Source: Maniola hyperantus (taxonomy: Eukaryota > Arthropoda > Insecta > Lepidoptera > Nymphalidae). Taken from it: a stretch of 64,000 bases of DNA. This document shows, piece after piece, positions 10,901-19,767 of the stretch. A model generated the notes under the pieces. It worked only from the letters and a program-made list of their open reading frames with translations, was not told where the DNA came from and did no database searches. The first letter of the stretch is position 1. Each line of letters starts with the position of its first letter. The stretch lies in NCBI RefSeq assembly GCF_902806685.2, contig NC_048548.1, positions 13,790,557 to 13,854,556 of the forward strand, read 5' to 3'. The translations under genes and the position numbers were made by a program.

Positions 10901-13900
10901 TAGATCAGTCAGTCAGTCAGTCACCTTCTCCTTTTATATATTTAGACTAGCTTATGCTCGCGACTTCGTCCGCGTGGACTACAAAATTTCAAACCCCTAT
11001 TTAACCCCCTTAGAACTTGAATTTTCAAAAATCCTTTCTTAGCGGATGCCTACGTCATAATAGCTATCTGCATGCCAAATTTCAGCCCGATCCGTCCAGT
11101 AGTTTGAGCTGTGCGTTGATAGATCAGTCAGTCAGTCAGTCACCTTTTCCTTTTATATATTTAGATAAGACGTGATGACGTATGGAGCCGAAACGTGGAC
11201 ACTGACAGTTGGCCTCGTCCACAAACTAAAAGTCGCTCAGCGCGCTATGGAGCGAGCTATGTTGGGTAACACTCTCAGGGATAAAATCCGGAACGAGGAA
11301 ATTCGCAGAAGAACAAAAGCGACCGACATAGCTCAAAGGATTAGCGCGCTGAAGTGGCAATGGGCAGGTCATGTCTGTCGCAGAACCGACCACTGTAAAT
11401 TAGTAGTTACATCACACACAAAAAATGTGTTTTAATTCAAAAAAAAAAAAGTTTACCAAATGGGGTATCGTATCATATGAAAGGCCTTTATAGTGTGTCA
11501 AGAAAGCCATCAAAAGAATGCTTATAGGTACTAGCAACACTAATAAATTTACTGTATAGGTACCATATTAAAGACCCCCACTAGGTGGACGGACGACATC
11601 TGCTGACGAGTCGCAGGGAGCCGCTGGACCCAGGTGGCGCAAGACCGTAGCGTGTGGAAGTCCCTACAAGAGACCTATGTCCAGCAGTGGACGTCTATTG
11701 GTTGATGATGATGATGATGATGATGATGACCATAATTATGTAACGTATTTAAAAAGTGCATGGCCGAATTTCAAGCTGGAAAGTTACTTTCCAATTTGGA
11801 TGATGTTTACGGTCGAACAGCAAAGATAACTGGTACGTACATTGTATTTTATCTGTAAAAAAAACCGGCCAAGTGCGAGTCAGGCTCGCGCAATGAGGGT
11901 TCCGTACTACAGTCGTATTTTTTTACATTTTGCACGATAATTCAAAAACTGTGCGTGTGATCTAACCACAAATTCCCGGTTTTCAGGTTTTTCCCCTAAT
12001 GTCAGCTATAAGACCTACCTACCTGCCTCATGATTCTTGGTCAACGGGAAGTACCCTGTAGGTTTCTTGACAGACCGACAGACAGACAGACAACAAAGTG
12101 ATCCTATAAGGGTTCCGTTTTTCCTTTTGAGGTACGAAACCCTAAAAACAATAAAGGAAACGTTTTCGCTAGGCAGTTATTTGTTTTTTAAGTATTATTT
12201 ATCGGTTTCCAACTATTGTTTACATTGTATTGAACTTATGAAATTTACTATTTACGTAATTATACTACACCTTCAATAGTTTTGATACTATTTAACTGAC
12301 ATTAAGACACGGACCACCACCTATAGACTCCTAATAGCCGGACACCCGCGCTCGCCAAGCTTAGGCAGTTGCTTAGCATAAAAGTCGGCCCACGCCCGTC
12401 CGGTACCCTCATTCCGCACATTGTCTTGATTACGTGACTTGAGTCCACATTTTACAATTTTGCTTTCATGGAAAACCTTGAAATTTTTGAATTCGGCGCG
12501 TTTTTAGATTGTTTATATACATATGAATATCGTAAGTGCCGTTGATTTTTAACATGCTTTTCTTCATTTTAGGTGTTCCCGAAAGCACAGTTCGACGCAT
12601 TGTGGACTTTGTGCATTTCGGAATGTGTGTTTTGAAAATGTTATCACTTGCTTCAACAGTGAAGAAAAATGCCATGAGGTGATCTGCTTTATCCTTAGTG
12701 TTCTCAAAGGATAAGCAGTGCACTGCTTATAATGTGAAGGAAGAGTGGCACATACCAACTGATCTAGTCATTCTGCTGTTTAGTACGAAATGTCCTGTAC
12801 ACTTCCAGAAAACTATAACATCTAGCACACACAGATATATTATTGTTAACTAAATTTTGCTACAGCACGAAAATAATATGTCCTATAAAATTCACAAACA
12901 CTATAAAATATGAAAAATTAATAACTATATTTTAAAAACACGCGCGTGTCCTATCGAAACGAGTACTTAAATGATGCCCACCTGTTGAACCAGTTGATAT
13001 GAGAAACCTACATAATAAAATTTTAGTATTGTTCCTACCTACTAAGACTAGGTATACTGACTGCATTGCAAGCTATGCGAAATTTGATATCGCTTGGTTC
13101 GCACATTAGAATAGAATAGAATACTTATATTTTTATTCAAGTCAACTTTTTACAAGTGCTTTTCAATCGGTGCCAAGCATAGACTACAGCATTGAACTTC
13201 GGATCCCAACTCCTCAATGCTGATGCTGCAAGGTACTGAACTCCTAAGGCGTGGGGATTCGGGAATTTCTGATGGTGAATTGATATTTTAGGTATCAAGC
13301 AACGGCTTCACTTCAACAAGAAATCACTTCAGAATAGTTCACTTTGTAAATTATATATACAACTGAACCTTTTATACTTCCTTTATGAGTAATCAATACT
13401 TATAATAATATCTATATAAATAAACGTCTTTTCTTTTCTTTTCTTACCTACCGTCCGCGTCCGTCTGAAGTGGTATTCTTAGGAAATAGTCGGGTTTTAC
13501 TTTTTTTTTTTTCTTTTTTTTTTTTCATGTACCAAAATTGTAGTTACACAGTAATAATAAATTAAGTTACATTGGAAATGCTTATCTCTAAACAGAGATT
13601 TCTTCCAGCTTCCCATTCGAGGTTGTGAGTAAGGCGTATCAAGAAGTGGAGTAGGTCTACCGGTACTAGACTTAATTTTATTTTATCTTGTTATAGAACG
13701 GTATAGCTTTCAGTAGTTGTGTAGACTGAACTAAGCGGGTTTACAATTAAGATATGGTTAAGTGGTTTATATAGTTTTAATCCATTACTCCAAAACCTTA
13801 TTATAGTAATAAAATTGGCCAAGTGCGAGTCAGGCTCGCGCAATGAGGGTTCCGTACTACAGTCGTATTTTTTCGACATTTTGCAGGATAATTCAAAAAC

Positions 13901-16900
13901 TATGATACATAAAAATAAATAAAAATATGTTTTAGAATGCACATGTGAAGTTCTTTCATATGATACCCCACTTGATATAGTTATCTTTCTTAGAAAATTT
14001 AAAATACTAATTATTAGTTCATGATCACAAATTAATTTTTTTGTGTGATCTAACCCTAAATTCACAGTTTTCAGATTTTTCCCCAAATGTCTGCTATAAG
14101 ACCTACCTACCTGCCAAATTTCATGATTCTAGGTCAACGGGAAGTACCCTGTAGGTTTCTTGACAGACCGACAGACAACAAAGTGATCCTATAAGGGTTC
14201 CGTTTTTCTTTTTGAGGTACGGAACCCTAAAAATACCTACAATATTTTTAAAACGAGAGAAAATTATTATCAGGCGTTAATGAAACGAATGTCTACCTAA
14301 CTGTACGTAGGCATACCTACTTATATTCCATACTTCTCTACATAGTATAAAATAAAGTTGCTCCCGATGTCTGTATGTATGTATGTATGTATGAACGCGT
14401 AGATCTTTTAAACTAGGTACGCAACGAATTTTAATGCGGTTTTCACCAATAGATAGAGTGATTCAAGAGGAAGGTTTATATGTAGGTGCAGTTTAATATT
14501 GGTTTGTGTTAGTTTGTTGAAATATATGACGAACTAACGCGCAACAAAACGGACTGAGGCGGCAGCGGTGGTCGCATTTATAGTACCTATTAGTATGGAA
14601 GTACCTAAGTACCTATGGATTATTAATCACTCCTCACTGACATCACATGAGTATCTACATTGCACCCATGCGAAGCCGGGGCGGGTCGCTAGTAATATTA
14701 TAAATGCGAAAGTGTATCTATCTGTCTGTCTGCTAGCTTTTCCTGGCCCAACAGTTTAACCGATTTTGATGAAATTTGGTACAGAGTTAGCTTACATCCC
14801 GGGGAAGGACATAGGCTTTTTATCAGGGAAAATTAAAGAGTTCCCACGGGATTTTTAAAAAACCTAAATTCACGCGGACGAAGTCGCGGGCATCATCTAG
14901 TTATGTTTAATTTAGAAATGGAATATTAGAGTAGGTACCTACCTACTTAATCCTTTAATATTAACGTTTATAGGTTGAGGTCCTTCCTTGACAGCAGTTA
15001 ATAATTTATAGTCCCAATTACAATAAAATTCTACTTATAGTCCGCGACAGCTTGAGATGGCAATCGGTGTATGAGGCGGGGGGGCGCCCCGCACACCCAC
15101 ACGTCACCCGCGCTCGCCCGCAACGGGTAAGCGCGGGGGATGTGCGGGTGTGCGGGACGTTACCTCCCCGATAGCCAGAGGCATCTCTAGCCCTTGTGGC
15201 GCCCGTGTGCAACCAGTACCCTGGCGCCCTCTAGCTAGTCTAGTAGGAGCAGGGTCAAAATGGAATACTAACAGTTATATTTTCAAACGGAAATTCAGAT
15301 GCAAATGGTGCAATTTTAAATGATGACGGCGTCGGCCATAACACGAGCGCAGGGTCTTTGAGAGCGCCGGCATCGACGCATCTTTGAAGTTGTCGCATTA
15401 GAGGGCGCTCGGCGCCCCCTTAGACCCGGCGCCCGTGTGCGCCGCACACCCTGCACCATAGGTAAAGACGCCTCTGCCGATAGCCATTTCGACCTGTCGC
15501 ATAGGTACTATACGTAAAGTCATACATCGAGCAAACCGAGATAATAATAATAATGTTCTTTATTTCAGGCAAAATGTACCCATATTATTACAGAAGTCAA
15601 TAAAAATTATAAATAAAATAAAAAGAAAGAAATTGTAAAGAAAAAAAACCCGAGACTCCTTGCTTCGGAGCGCACATTAGCACTGTTTCGAGATTCCGCC
15701 GAAGAATAAAGTTGAGTTTGCTTTCGAAAGCTCCGTAAGTACGCAGCAGAAAGTACTTAATATACATACATCGACCTTTAGAAGGAGATAGCATGCAGGT
15801 TTGTAGAGCGTTGTCTCTGTCGTTGAGACCGACAAAACGTCATACAGGTATGAGTGACAGAGACAACGCTCTACCTACAAAGCCGAAATGTCTAAAGGCC
15901 GTTGTAGGTACATTACTTTTTGCCGCGTACCTACCTACTGCAGGTACCTACTTAATAATTAAAATCTAAATTATTAATAGTACCTAAATCCACGTGGATG
16001 AGTTCTAAATATAAATTAAGTTTCGGTTTAAAACTATTAAAGTTTTCCATTCTACACATTTGCCGATACAAGACGTCACGGAACAGAATTTTCTGTTCCG
16101 TGCAAGACGTGGACGAGCCATAGATAAGAGCCAAAGCCGGCGTCATTTGACATTGACAGTTGATTCAAAATGACGTTGACGGTTGACTGACAGCTAAAAC
16201 TTCAAAGTGACAACACGTTTTGCGTTATAATTTCGCGCGACGAAATTGTTTGTTTTTCGATCTTGCGTTAAATTTTCGCGCGACTAATCACTAAGTTAAG
16301 ATCAAAACGATAAATAAATAGCTCGCAGTTTTGAAATGCCTCGTAGAGTGAAACTGAGTAAAGCCGTAGTGGTCAAATTGATTACAGAAGTAAGCAGACG
16401 GCCGTGTTTGTGGAACGTGGAAAATATTCATTACAAAGACAGACAAAGGGTTTCACGAGCCTGGCACAGTATTTCTAGCCGACTTAATTTACGAGGTTAG
16501 CTAACTATCGCGTGGCGAACATCGGAACTAACGTTGCCGTCAAGTGTCCCCTTTGTTCTTGTTTGAAGATTCTAGCCTTTGTTCTCCTACAGCGCCTCCC
16601 TGTCAATGTCATTCAAGTGTCAAGAGAGCCTTGTCGCACTGTAACTTAGCAACATTGCTTTTACACAAGTACCTACACAAGCTTTTATACAAGTACAAAA
16701 GTACTTGTATAAAAGCTTAGTTCCGATTTTCGCCACGCGCTAAGATAGCCTTGTCGCACTGTACCTACTTAATTACCAACAGATTACAGATAGAAATGCT
16801 ATTTGTCAAAAAAGACCACAGAATTTTTGACCTAAAAGGTCAAAAATTCTGTGGTCTTTATGGACAAATAGGTAAGTTATTAAGGAAGTTATCAACAGAT

Positions 16901-18282
16901 TACAGATAGATTGAATATTGACACAGGATGTAAATATATTATTTTAAAACTAAGTATGGTTTAAAAACTTCTTGAAGGTTTATAAAATTTTGTCCTTTGT
17001 TGGACGAAATCCTTGAGAAATTAATTTTTATAAAAATATTCTTGTATCAAAGACTCTCTTAATAAAGCTACAATCAGAATTGCATATGCGTTTTTTATTA
17101 AGTATAACAATTTGTACTTATTTTTTAAATTAGGTACCTACATTAGTTGCCTCCATAAAAACTTAACTTGCCTGACAAAACACACTAAGATTATTCTGCT
17201 TTTACTCCACAAATAAAATATTATGTTGATAATATTTTTTGACAATAATTAATGACTTTTTTGGTAATATTATTTATCTTTACAGAAGACATAGTACGAG
17301 CCAAATGGAGGAACCTGCGGGATACACTAAACAAAGAACTCAAGAAATACGACATGAAGTCTGGTGACAAATACCCCGGAATGTGGCGATACTTCAAAAG
17401 GTTACATTTTATGCACAAACACTTCAGTGCCAAGTGTTCTGATAACGAGGACTACAACAGAACAAACTCTATATTGCATCACACAACACATGACATATAT
17501 GCAGATGAATCAGACGATGCCACTCTATATGAAGATCAAAACATCCCAGACTCTGAATACTTTGAAGTAAACGATAACTCTTCAAAATCTAAACAAAACC
17601 CTGAAGATTTTGACTTGATGTTCCTGAAATCCCTGCTACCCTTTTTTCGTGGACTAGAATCACACAGGAAACTGAAAGTTCGGAGTCAGATACAAGACCT
17701 TATTTTTCATGAATTCGCAGATGAAAAAATATTGATAGGAGTGGCTGGTGTACAATGAAATATCCTCACTAAGCCCAAAGAGATGAATTCAGATTCAATG
17801 CTTTTATTAAAGTTGTTGGGGGCTGCTGCTAACACTGAAAATGTGAATTTCAAACTGTGATAATCACAAACGCTGTAATCTGCTTAATTTTAATTTTTGT
17901 TAAGTTTATGATTGTTTATATTACGTTAATTTTTAATATTCAGTCTAGCCAATATGATTTTAGGCTTATTTTATGATTTAATAACACAACATTTAAGACA
18001 AATAACTAACTACAGTGGGTAACTGGGTTGACTATTTCAAATGTTGGATTTGGAAACAATTGACAGACTGATAATTAATTTAAAGTTAAGTAACAGAACT
18101 AGACACTTGTTACGATAAACTGAGTAAACAGGGTCATGAGACCAATTAAATTATAGTTCTTCGACCTTTAAGTACTTGCTTGATAACTAAGTATTGCAAA
18201 ATACTGCTGTAAATATGCAAAAAGAAATGTTTAAAGTTAGAAACTTACCTAAAAGCGGTCGCCTTGGATCGTCAACATCCAT
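1939..18282 (-). CDS. SLC26-type sulfate/anion transporter (SLC26A11-like), nine exons, 3' end outside window
   Basis: A multipass plasma-membrane anion exchanger of the SulP/SLC26 family, closest in feel to sodium-independent sulfate transporters. Exons, in transcript order on the minus strand: 18249-18282, 10550-10684, 9243-9313, 7911-8103, 7083-7187, 6547-6665, 5544-5706, 3439-3603, 1939-2100. All have GT-AG borders and matching phases, giving 382 residues. The start is MDVDDPRRPLL, with the next in-frame residue completed across the first splice. Family landmarks are WLPTYSADSLVRDIIAG, then VGLTSIPQGIAYAMVAGLPPQ, GLYSSIFPG...GPTAILAALL, SKPVISGFTTAAALQISASQ, and TQEMVAIGACNILSSF.S.PSTGSFTRTALN. 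The later membrane segments and the STAS domain must lie beyond base 1. Introns hold many repeats, and intron 1 (10685-18248) contains the MADF-BESS gene on the other strand. The Y of the usual PPQYGLY is V here. The family call is firm; the exact paralogue is inferred. Confidence 0.93.
2672..3350 (+). mobile_element. 3' ends of a LINE (two truncated copies)
   Basis: Segments 2672-2756 and about 3205-3350 are 5'-truncated copies of the 3' tail of the same LINE that has coding sequence at 31192-31845. They share AATGCAGCCAGTATTCTTGG and CACGCGGTCATGATTTATAT. The second ends in GCTTTAAGTTTTATTGTATT plus a poly(A) run, as expected of a plus-strand retrotransposed copy. A partial Helitron-like repeat of the H1 family lies between them (about 2908-3140). 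All this is in intron 8 of the transporter gene. Confidence 0.6.
4438..4866 (-). mobile_element. Two abutting Helitron-like repeats (H1 4438-4651, H2 4652-4866)
   Basis: Both are on the minus strand. H1 runs from TCTAAATATATA (4651) to a hairpin-bearing end GCGAGGATAAGCTAG (4438). H2 runs from TCAGTACCCTTATT (4866) to CTAG at 4652, directly next to H1. They have TC...CTAG ends and no target-site duplication. H1 contains the CAGTCAGTCAGT phrase and the CGCGACTTCGTCCGCG hairpin. H2 carries GCGAAAGTGTG-type 5' sequence and a TTTTTAAAAATCCCGTGGG-like block. Confidence 0.65.
5120..5537 (+). mobile_element. RTE-type LINE 3' fragment ending in (GAT)n
   Basis: The conceptual translation contains KLRVTQRAMERAMLGVSLRD and IRNEEIRRRTRVTDIAHSTG, the C-terminal end of an RTE-clade reverse transcriptase. 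Frameshifts break it thereafter. It ends in a (GAT)n tail at 5518-5537. The tail stops six bases from the splice donor of transporter exon 7 (exon border 5544). Related pieces are at 9395-9598, 11167-11729, 21060-21315 and 62440-62572. Confidence 0.75.
5725..5900 (+). mobile_element. LINE fragment (GATGGCAAGTGATAATGCAG type)
   Basis: A non-coding scrap of an abundant LINE. The same sequence recurs at 27085-27158 and 27390-27440, where a Helitron-like repeat splits it. It supplies the empty-site reference for that insertion. Confidence 0.5.
6036..6204 (-). mobile_element. tRNA-derived SINE, family B, copy 2
   Basis: Same structure as the copy at 505-667: A-box-like TAGCTCAACCGG, B-box-like GGTTCAAACCC, and a CATTTAACATGGCTAATATT tail. 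It lies in transporter intron 6. Confidence 0.7.
8145..8455 (+). mobile_element. tRNA-derived SINE, family A, full-length-looking copy
   Basis: It starts GCGGTGATAGCCTAGTGG (A box TAGCCTAGTGG) with B box GGTTCGATCCC 40-odd bases later. A conserved body follows (GGAAAACATCGTGAGGAAAC and CCGGCGATGGGTTAATCATG), ending in a (GAT)n tail. Other copies are at 53711-54239 (minus, two pieces), 38474-38845 (plus, degraded) and 12640-12735 (scrap). It is not a tRNA gene: the acceptor stem does not close and the unit is repeated. Confidence 0.75.
8455..8675 (+). mobile_element. Helitron-like repeat H2
   Basis: It begins near ATTGGGAAAGTGTGTTTG and ends GGCATCAGCTAG|T, and has the conserved ATAGTTAAAGACCTGGAGAG block. 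It abuts the SINE at 8145-8455 and has no coding capacity. Confidence 0.55.
8769..9203 (+). mobile_element. Interspersed repeat P (about 430 bp), copy 1
   Basis: It starts TTTTTAGGGTTCCGTACC, followed by AAAAACGGAACCC (an inverted pair), a (GTCT)n run, CTACAGGGTACTTC, ATCATATGAAAGGTC and GTCGAAAAAATACGAC, and ends TTGGCCGGTTTTTT. A short extra piece of the same repeat follows to 9229, 14 bases from the exon 3 border of the transporter. I do not know its superfamily. Near-full copies are at 10052-10482, 13811-14234, 29261-29675, 32287-32719 and 58860-59294. Confidence 0.7.
9395..9598 (-). mobile_element. RTE-type LINE 3' fragment
   Basis: Minus-strand copy of the RTE tail: an (ATC)n run followed by AACCGATAGACGTCCACTGC, TAGGGACTTCCACACGCCAC and TCTTCCGGTGCGAGGTCGCC. 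It lies just upstream of transporter exon 3. Confidence 0.65.
9643..9712. repeat. Short near-perfect palindrome (MITE-like)
   Basis: The arm CCGTGAAAAATTTTGTTCGC is repeated inverted as GCGAACAAAATTTTCCACGG, with the arms continuing through CTTGAC/GTCAAG around a short AT loop. It is in intron 2 of the transporter and is a likely fold-back element remnant. Confidence 0.6.
10052..10482 (+). mobile_element. Interspersed repeat P, copy 2
   Basis: A near-full-length copy from TTTTTTAGGGTTCCGTACC to TTTGGCCGGTTTTT. It is followed at about 10487-10531 by a second small repeat (ACACCGATTTTTTCGAGG) that also occurs inverted near 37405-37440. Confidence 0.7.
10727..11165 (-). mobile_element. Head-to-tail pair of H1 Helitron-like repeats
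   Basis: Two units, 10727-10945 and 10946-11165, lie in the same orientation and directly abut, so the TC start of one touches the CTAG end of the next. Each has the CGCGACTTCGTCCGCG hairpin at the 3' end and the CAGTCAGTCAGT block near the 5' end. They are in transporter intron 1. Confidence 0.65.
11167..11729 (+). mobile_element. RTE-type LINE fragment split by an inserted piece
   Basis: Segment 11172-11397 encodes TYGAETWTLTVGLVHKLKVA and QRAMERAMLGNTLRDKIRNE, an RTE reverse-transcriptase C terminus. The continuation resumes near 11571 with AGACCCCCACTAGGTGGACG and ends in (GAT)n at 11705-11729. The 170 bases between contain part of repeat P (ATCATATGAAAGGCC), so the LINE was interrupted after insertion. 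No intact protein remains. Confidence 0.65.
11855..12148 (-). mobile_element. Interspersed repeat P, internally deleted copy
   Basis: It runs from AAAACCGGCCAAGTGCGAGT to TGAGGTACGAAACCC, in reverse orientation. The middle block (ATGATACCCCACTTG) is missing, so the copy is about 290 bp against about 430 bp for full copies. Confidence 0.65.
12468..12650 (+). other. Candidate small split ORF or relic gene (low confidence)
   Basis: An ATG at 12468 opens MENLEIFEFGAFLDCLYTYE and then meets a strong donor (C|GTAAGT) at about 12535. A pyrimidine-rich acceptor (CTTCATTTTAG) follows only about 41 bases later. Joining them in phase gives R, then VPESTVRRIVDFVHFGMCVL, before SINE-derived sequence (12640-12735) and a stop. 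The second part has a helix-turn-helix flavour (STVRRI). The intron is shorter than usual and the 3' part is overwritten by a SINE, so a relic or coincidence is as likely as a gene. No function is proposed. Confidence 0.2.
13811..14234 (-). mobile_element. Interspersed repeat P, copy 3
   Basis: A full-length reverse copy, GGCCAAGTGCGAGTCAGGC to TTGAGGTACGGAACCC. It lies in transporter intron 1 between unremarkable AT-rich DNA and the Helitron-like block starting at about 14345. Confidence 0.7.
14345..14900 (+). mobile_element. Two adjacent Helitron-like repeats
   Basis: The first (about 14345-14692) contains a (GTAT)n run and ends GAAGCCGGGGCGGGTCGCTAG. The second (14693-14900) starts TAATATTATAAATGCGAAAG and ends GGACGAAGTCGCGGGCATCA plus TCTAG|T. 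Both have a hairpin just before CTAG. A reverse relative of the first starts at about 7339 (CTAGCTGACCCGCCCCGGC). Confidence 0.55.
15039..15200. repeat. GC-rich inverted repeat, copy 1 of 4
   Basis: It is framed by TCCGCGACAGCTTGAGATGG and CCCGATAGCCAGAGG. In between are GCGGGGGGGCGCCCCGCACA and, inverted, GTGCGGGTGTGCGGGACGTT. Relatives are at 37588-37740, 61838-61955 and about 62990-63090. The strong GC skew against an AT-rich background and the palindromic layout suggest a MITE-like element. A spurious ORF on the minus strand here is a by-product. Confidence 0.55.
15774..15905. mobile_element. MITE with long inverted ends
   Basis: GACCTTTAGAAGG...GGTTTGTAGAGCGTTGTCTC is mirrored by GAGACAACGCTCTACCTACA...TCTAAAGGCC. 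The arms pair over GTAGAGCGTTGTCTCTGTC perfectly. No coding capacity. Confidence 0.6.
16336..17758 (+). CDS. MADF-BESS domain protein, two exons (16336-16495, 17286-17758)
   Basis: Predicted nuclear sequence-specific DNA-binding protein of 210 residues. Exon 1 ends CGAG|GTTAGC and exon 2 starts after TTTACAG; the phase is preserved (R-E-D-I-V). The MADF domain fills the N terminus: LITEVSRRPCLWNVENIHYK, then SRAWHSISSRLN, then RAKWRNLRDTLNKELKKYDM and WRYFKRLHFM, with the expected spaced tryptophans. An acidic linker (about residues 110-160) leads to a C-terminal BESS motif, DFDLMFLKSLLPFFRGLESH...KIQDL-type (here RSQIQDLIFHEF). The BESS motif normally mediates protein-protein contacts. The gene is nested head-opposed in intron 1 of the SLC26 gene. 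Its only intron is occupied by broken MITE pieces and two tight hairpins. Upstream sequence 16150-16335 is repeat-poor and probably the promoter. The domain call is firm; targets are unknown. Confidence 0.9.
16505..16763 (-). mobile_element. Broken MITE (TACAGTGCGACA family) with an inserted palindrome
   Basis: Segment 16505-16642 is a reverse copy of the MITE seen at 192-351, starting about ten bases after the exon 1 donor of the MADF gene. A second end piece is at 16715-16763. Between them is a perfect palindrome: arms 16679-16696 and 16701-16718 (AAGCTTTTATACAAGTAC) with an AAAA loop. Confidence 0.65.
16800..16870. repeat. Tight hairpin palindrome in the MADF gene intron
   Basis: Arms 16800-16833 and 16837-16870 pair around a 3-base loop (core AAAGACCACAGAATTTTTGA and its complement), with only a few mismatches near the outer end. 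It is probably a fold-back MITE. Precursor-like folding is possible but unsupported. Confidence 0.65.
17759..18240 (+). other. Probable 3' UTR / flank of the MADF gene
   Basis: About 480 bases of AT-rich, apparently single-copy sequence lie after the stop at 17756-17758. No interspersed repeat was recognised. The poly(A) site is not clear. Confidence 0.35.
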
Positions 18283-18530
18283 TTTCGGTCTTGCAAACAC
18301 ATGCAAGTATTATTATTTATTACACATTGATAATGACAAACTGGATTGAATTACTAGCGTGATCGAATGCTAATTGCATATTTTGTTATATTTTTGCACT
18401 TTTGTTTACGTTTCTAAATTCAAATTTTTGTGCGAAATTTGACATTGACGTAGAACGTCAAGTTGACACTGGCACTTCCAACTCCTTACAGTCGTCACGG
18501 GTAACATTGTAAACGTGTTGAACATTGCGA
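18283..18530 (-). promoter_or_regulatory. Putative 5' UTR / promoter of the SLC26 gene
   Basis: This is the sequence immediately upstream (minus strand) of the start codon at 18282. The ATG is preceded by GCAAGACCGAAA, a reasonable insect start context. The interval is largely free of the repeats that crowd the surrounding DNA. No TATA box or initiator could be assigned with confidence, and the transcription start is unknown. Confidence 0.35.
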
Positions 18531-19767
18531 CGGGCTTTTTGGGTGAAATTATATTTTTAATTTAAAATACACTTGTTTTACCATATTAACCATTGTTCAA
18601 AGTGCGACAAAAAGAAGCCCTTTTAAGTAAAATTTTGATGATGGTTCAGATTTATATTGTGATTAAGCAATTTATGAAGACACAATATTATAATTAATAA
18701 AACAACACTTATAGTTAAAAATTGCAGTAGTTACCTATAGGAAAAAAAATTCCAAAGTCACCCAAAATTGTATGGTAACTGTCCAGAAAAGTCCCGTTGG
18801 CAGTTGGCACCCTTCGGGTACGGAGCCCTAACGATTAACATTAAACTTGTATGAAAAATTAGTCTGACATCATCTTTAAAAGGCTCTGTTATACAGAGTG
18901 TAACCAGAACGCTGGCAAAAACGAAGTAGGTACTGATGATTACTGATATAAATAATCGCTTTTATATATTTAGATAAAACCCGAAAAAATATATAAATAA
19001 AATCCTATAATTTTGTAAAAGTTTACGATATATTGCAAATAAACATCTGACTGATGCTAGAGGTCAATGAACGTCGCGTAAGTAGGCCATTCGGAGTCAA
19101 TGCCGCGTCGTAGACCCGAGTTTGCCCGCTATGCATTGCGGGTTTGAAAAAATATACTAAATCACTAAAACTACAAAATGAGGCTAATGGTTATTGGTAT
19201 TGGATTGTGTTTAGGTAGTATAACAATAACGCTAAGTTTTTGCTAGCGTTCTGATTACACCCTGAATAATATTCATTGGATTTATATAAATAATGACATG
19301 GAGGTAAAGTTATTATATAAAGTTAAGAAGAACAAATAAATCTATTGTATAATCCTAGATTATTATTATGAGAAAATGTGGATTATTATAATCTTTTCCT
19401 CATTATAAAATTGTAAGATATTTTTTTTACGTTTTAAACGTGTCATTGCGTTCCGTACAAAAAATATTTTAGGTAGGTCGGTAGAGTAGGGCCGGGCAAA
19501 GTGAACACCTTAGTCCTTAATATGTATTTTTTCATCTCTATTCTCTTGCTAGCAAAACTAGCCTGGCAAGGATACTTTTGCCCTTTTTTTAATCGCTGGG
19601 AAATGCGTTTACGTTATCTCGGGCCATCATATTCACAAAACTTTTCTTATTGCATCTCTACGTCATAATAGCTATTCTACATGCCAAATTTCAGCCCGAT
19701 CCGTCCAGTTGTTTGAGCTGTGCGTTGATAGATCACTCAGTCAGTCAGTTTTTTCTTTCATAATATA

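Noticed and set aside
15018..15212. 64-codon minus-strand frame in GC-rich DNA
   Set aside because: Produced by a GC-rich inverted repeat also seen at three other places without a conserved frame.
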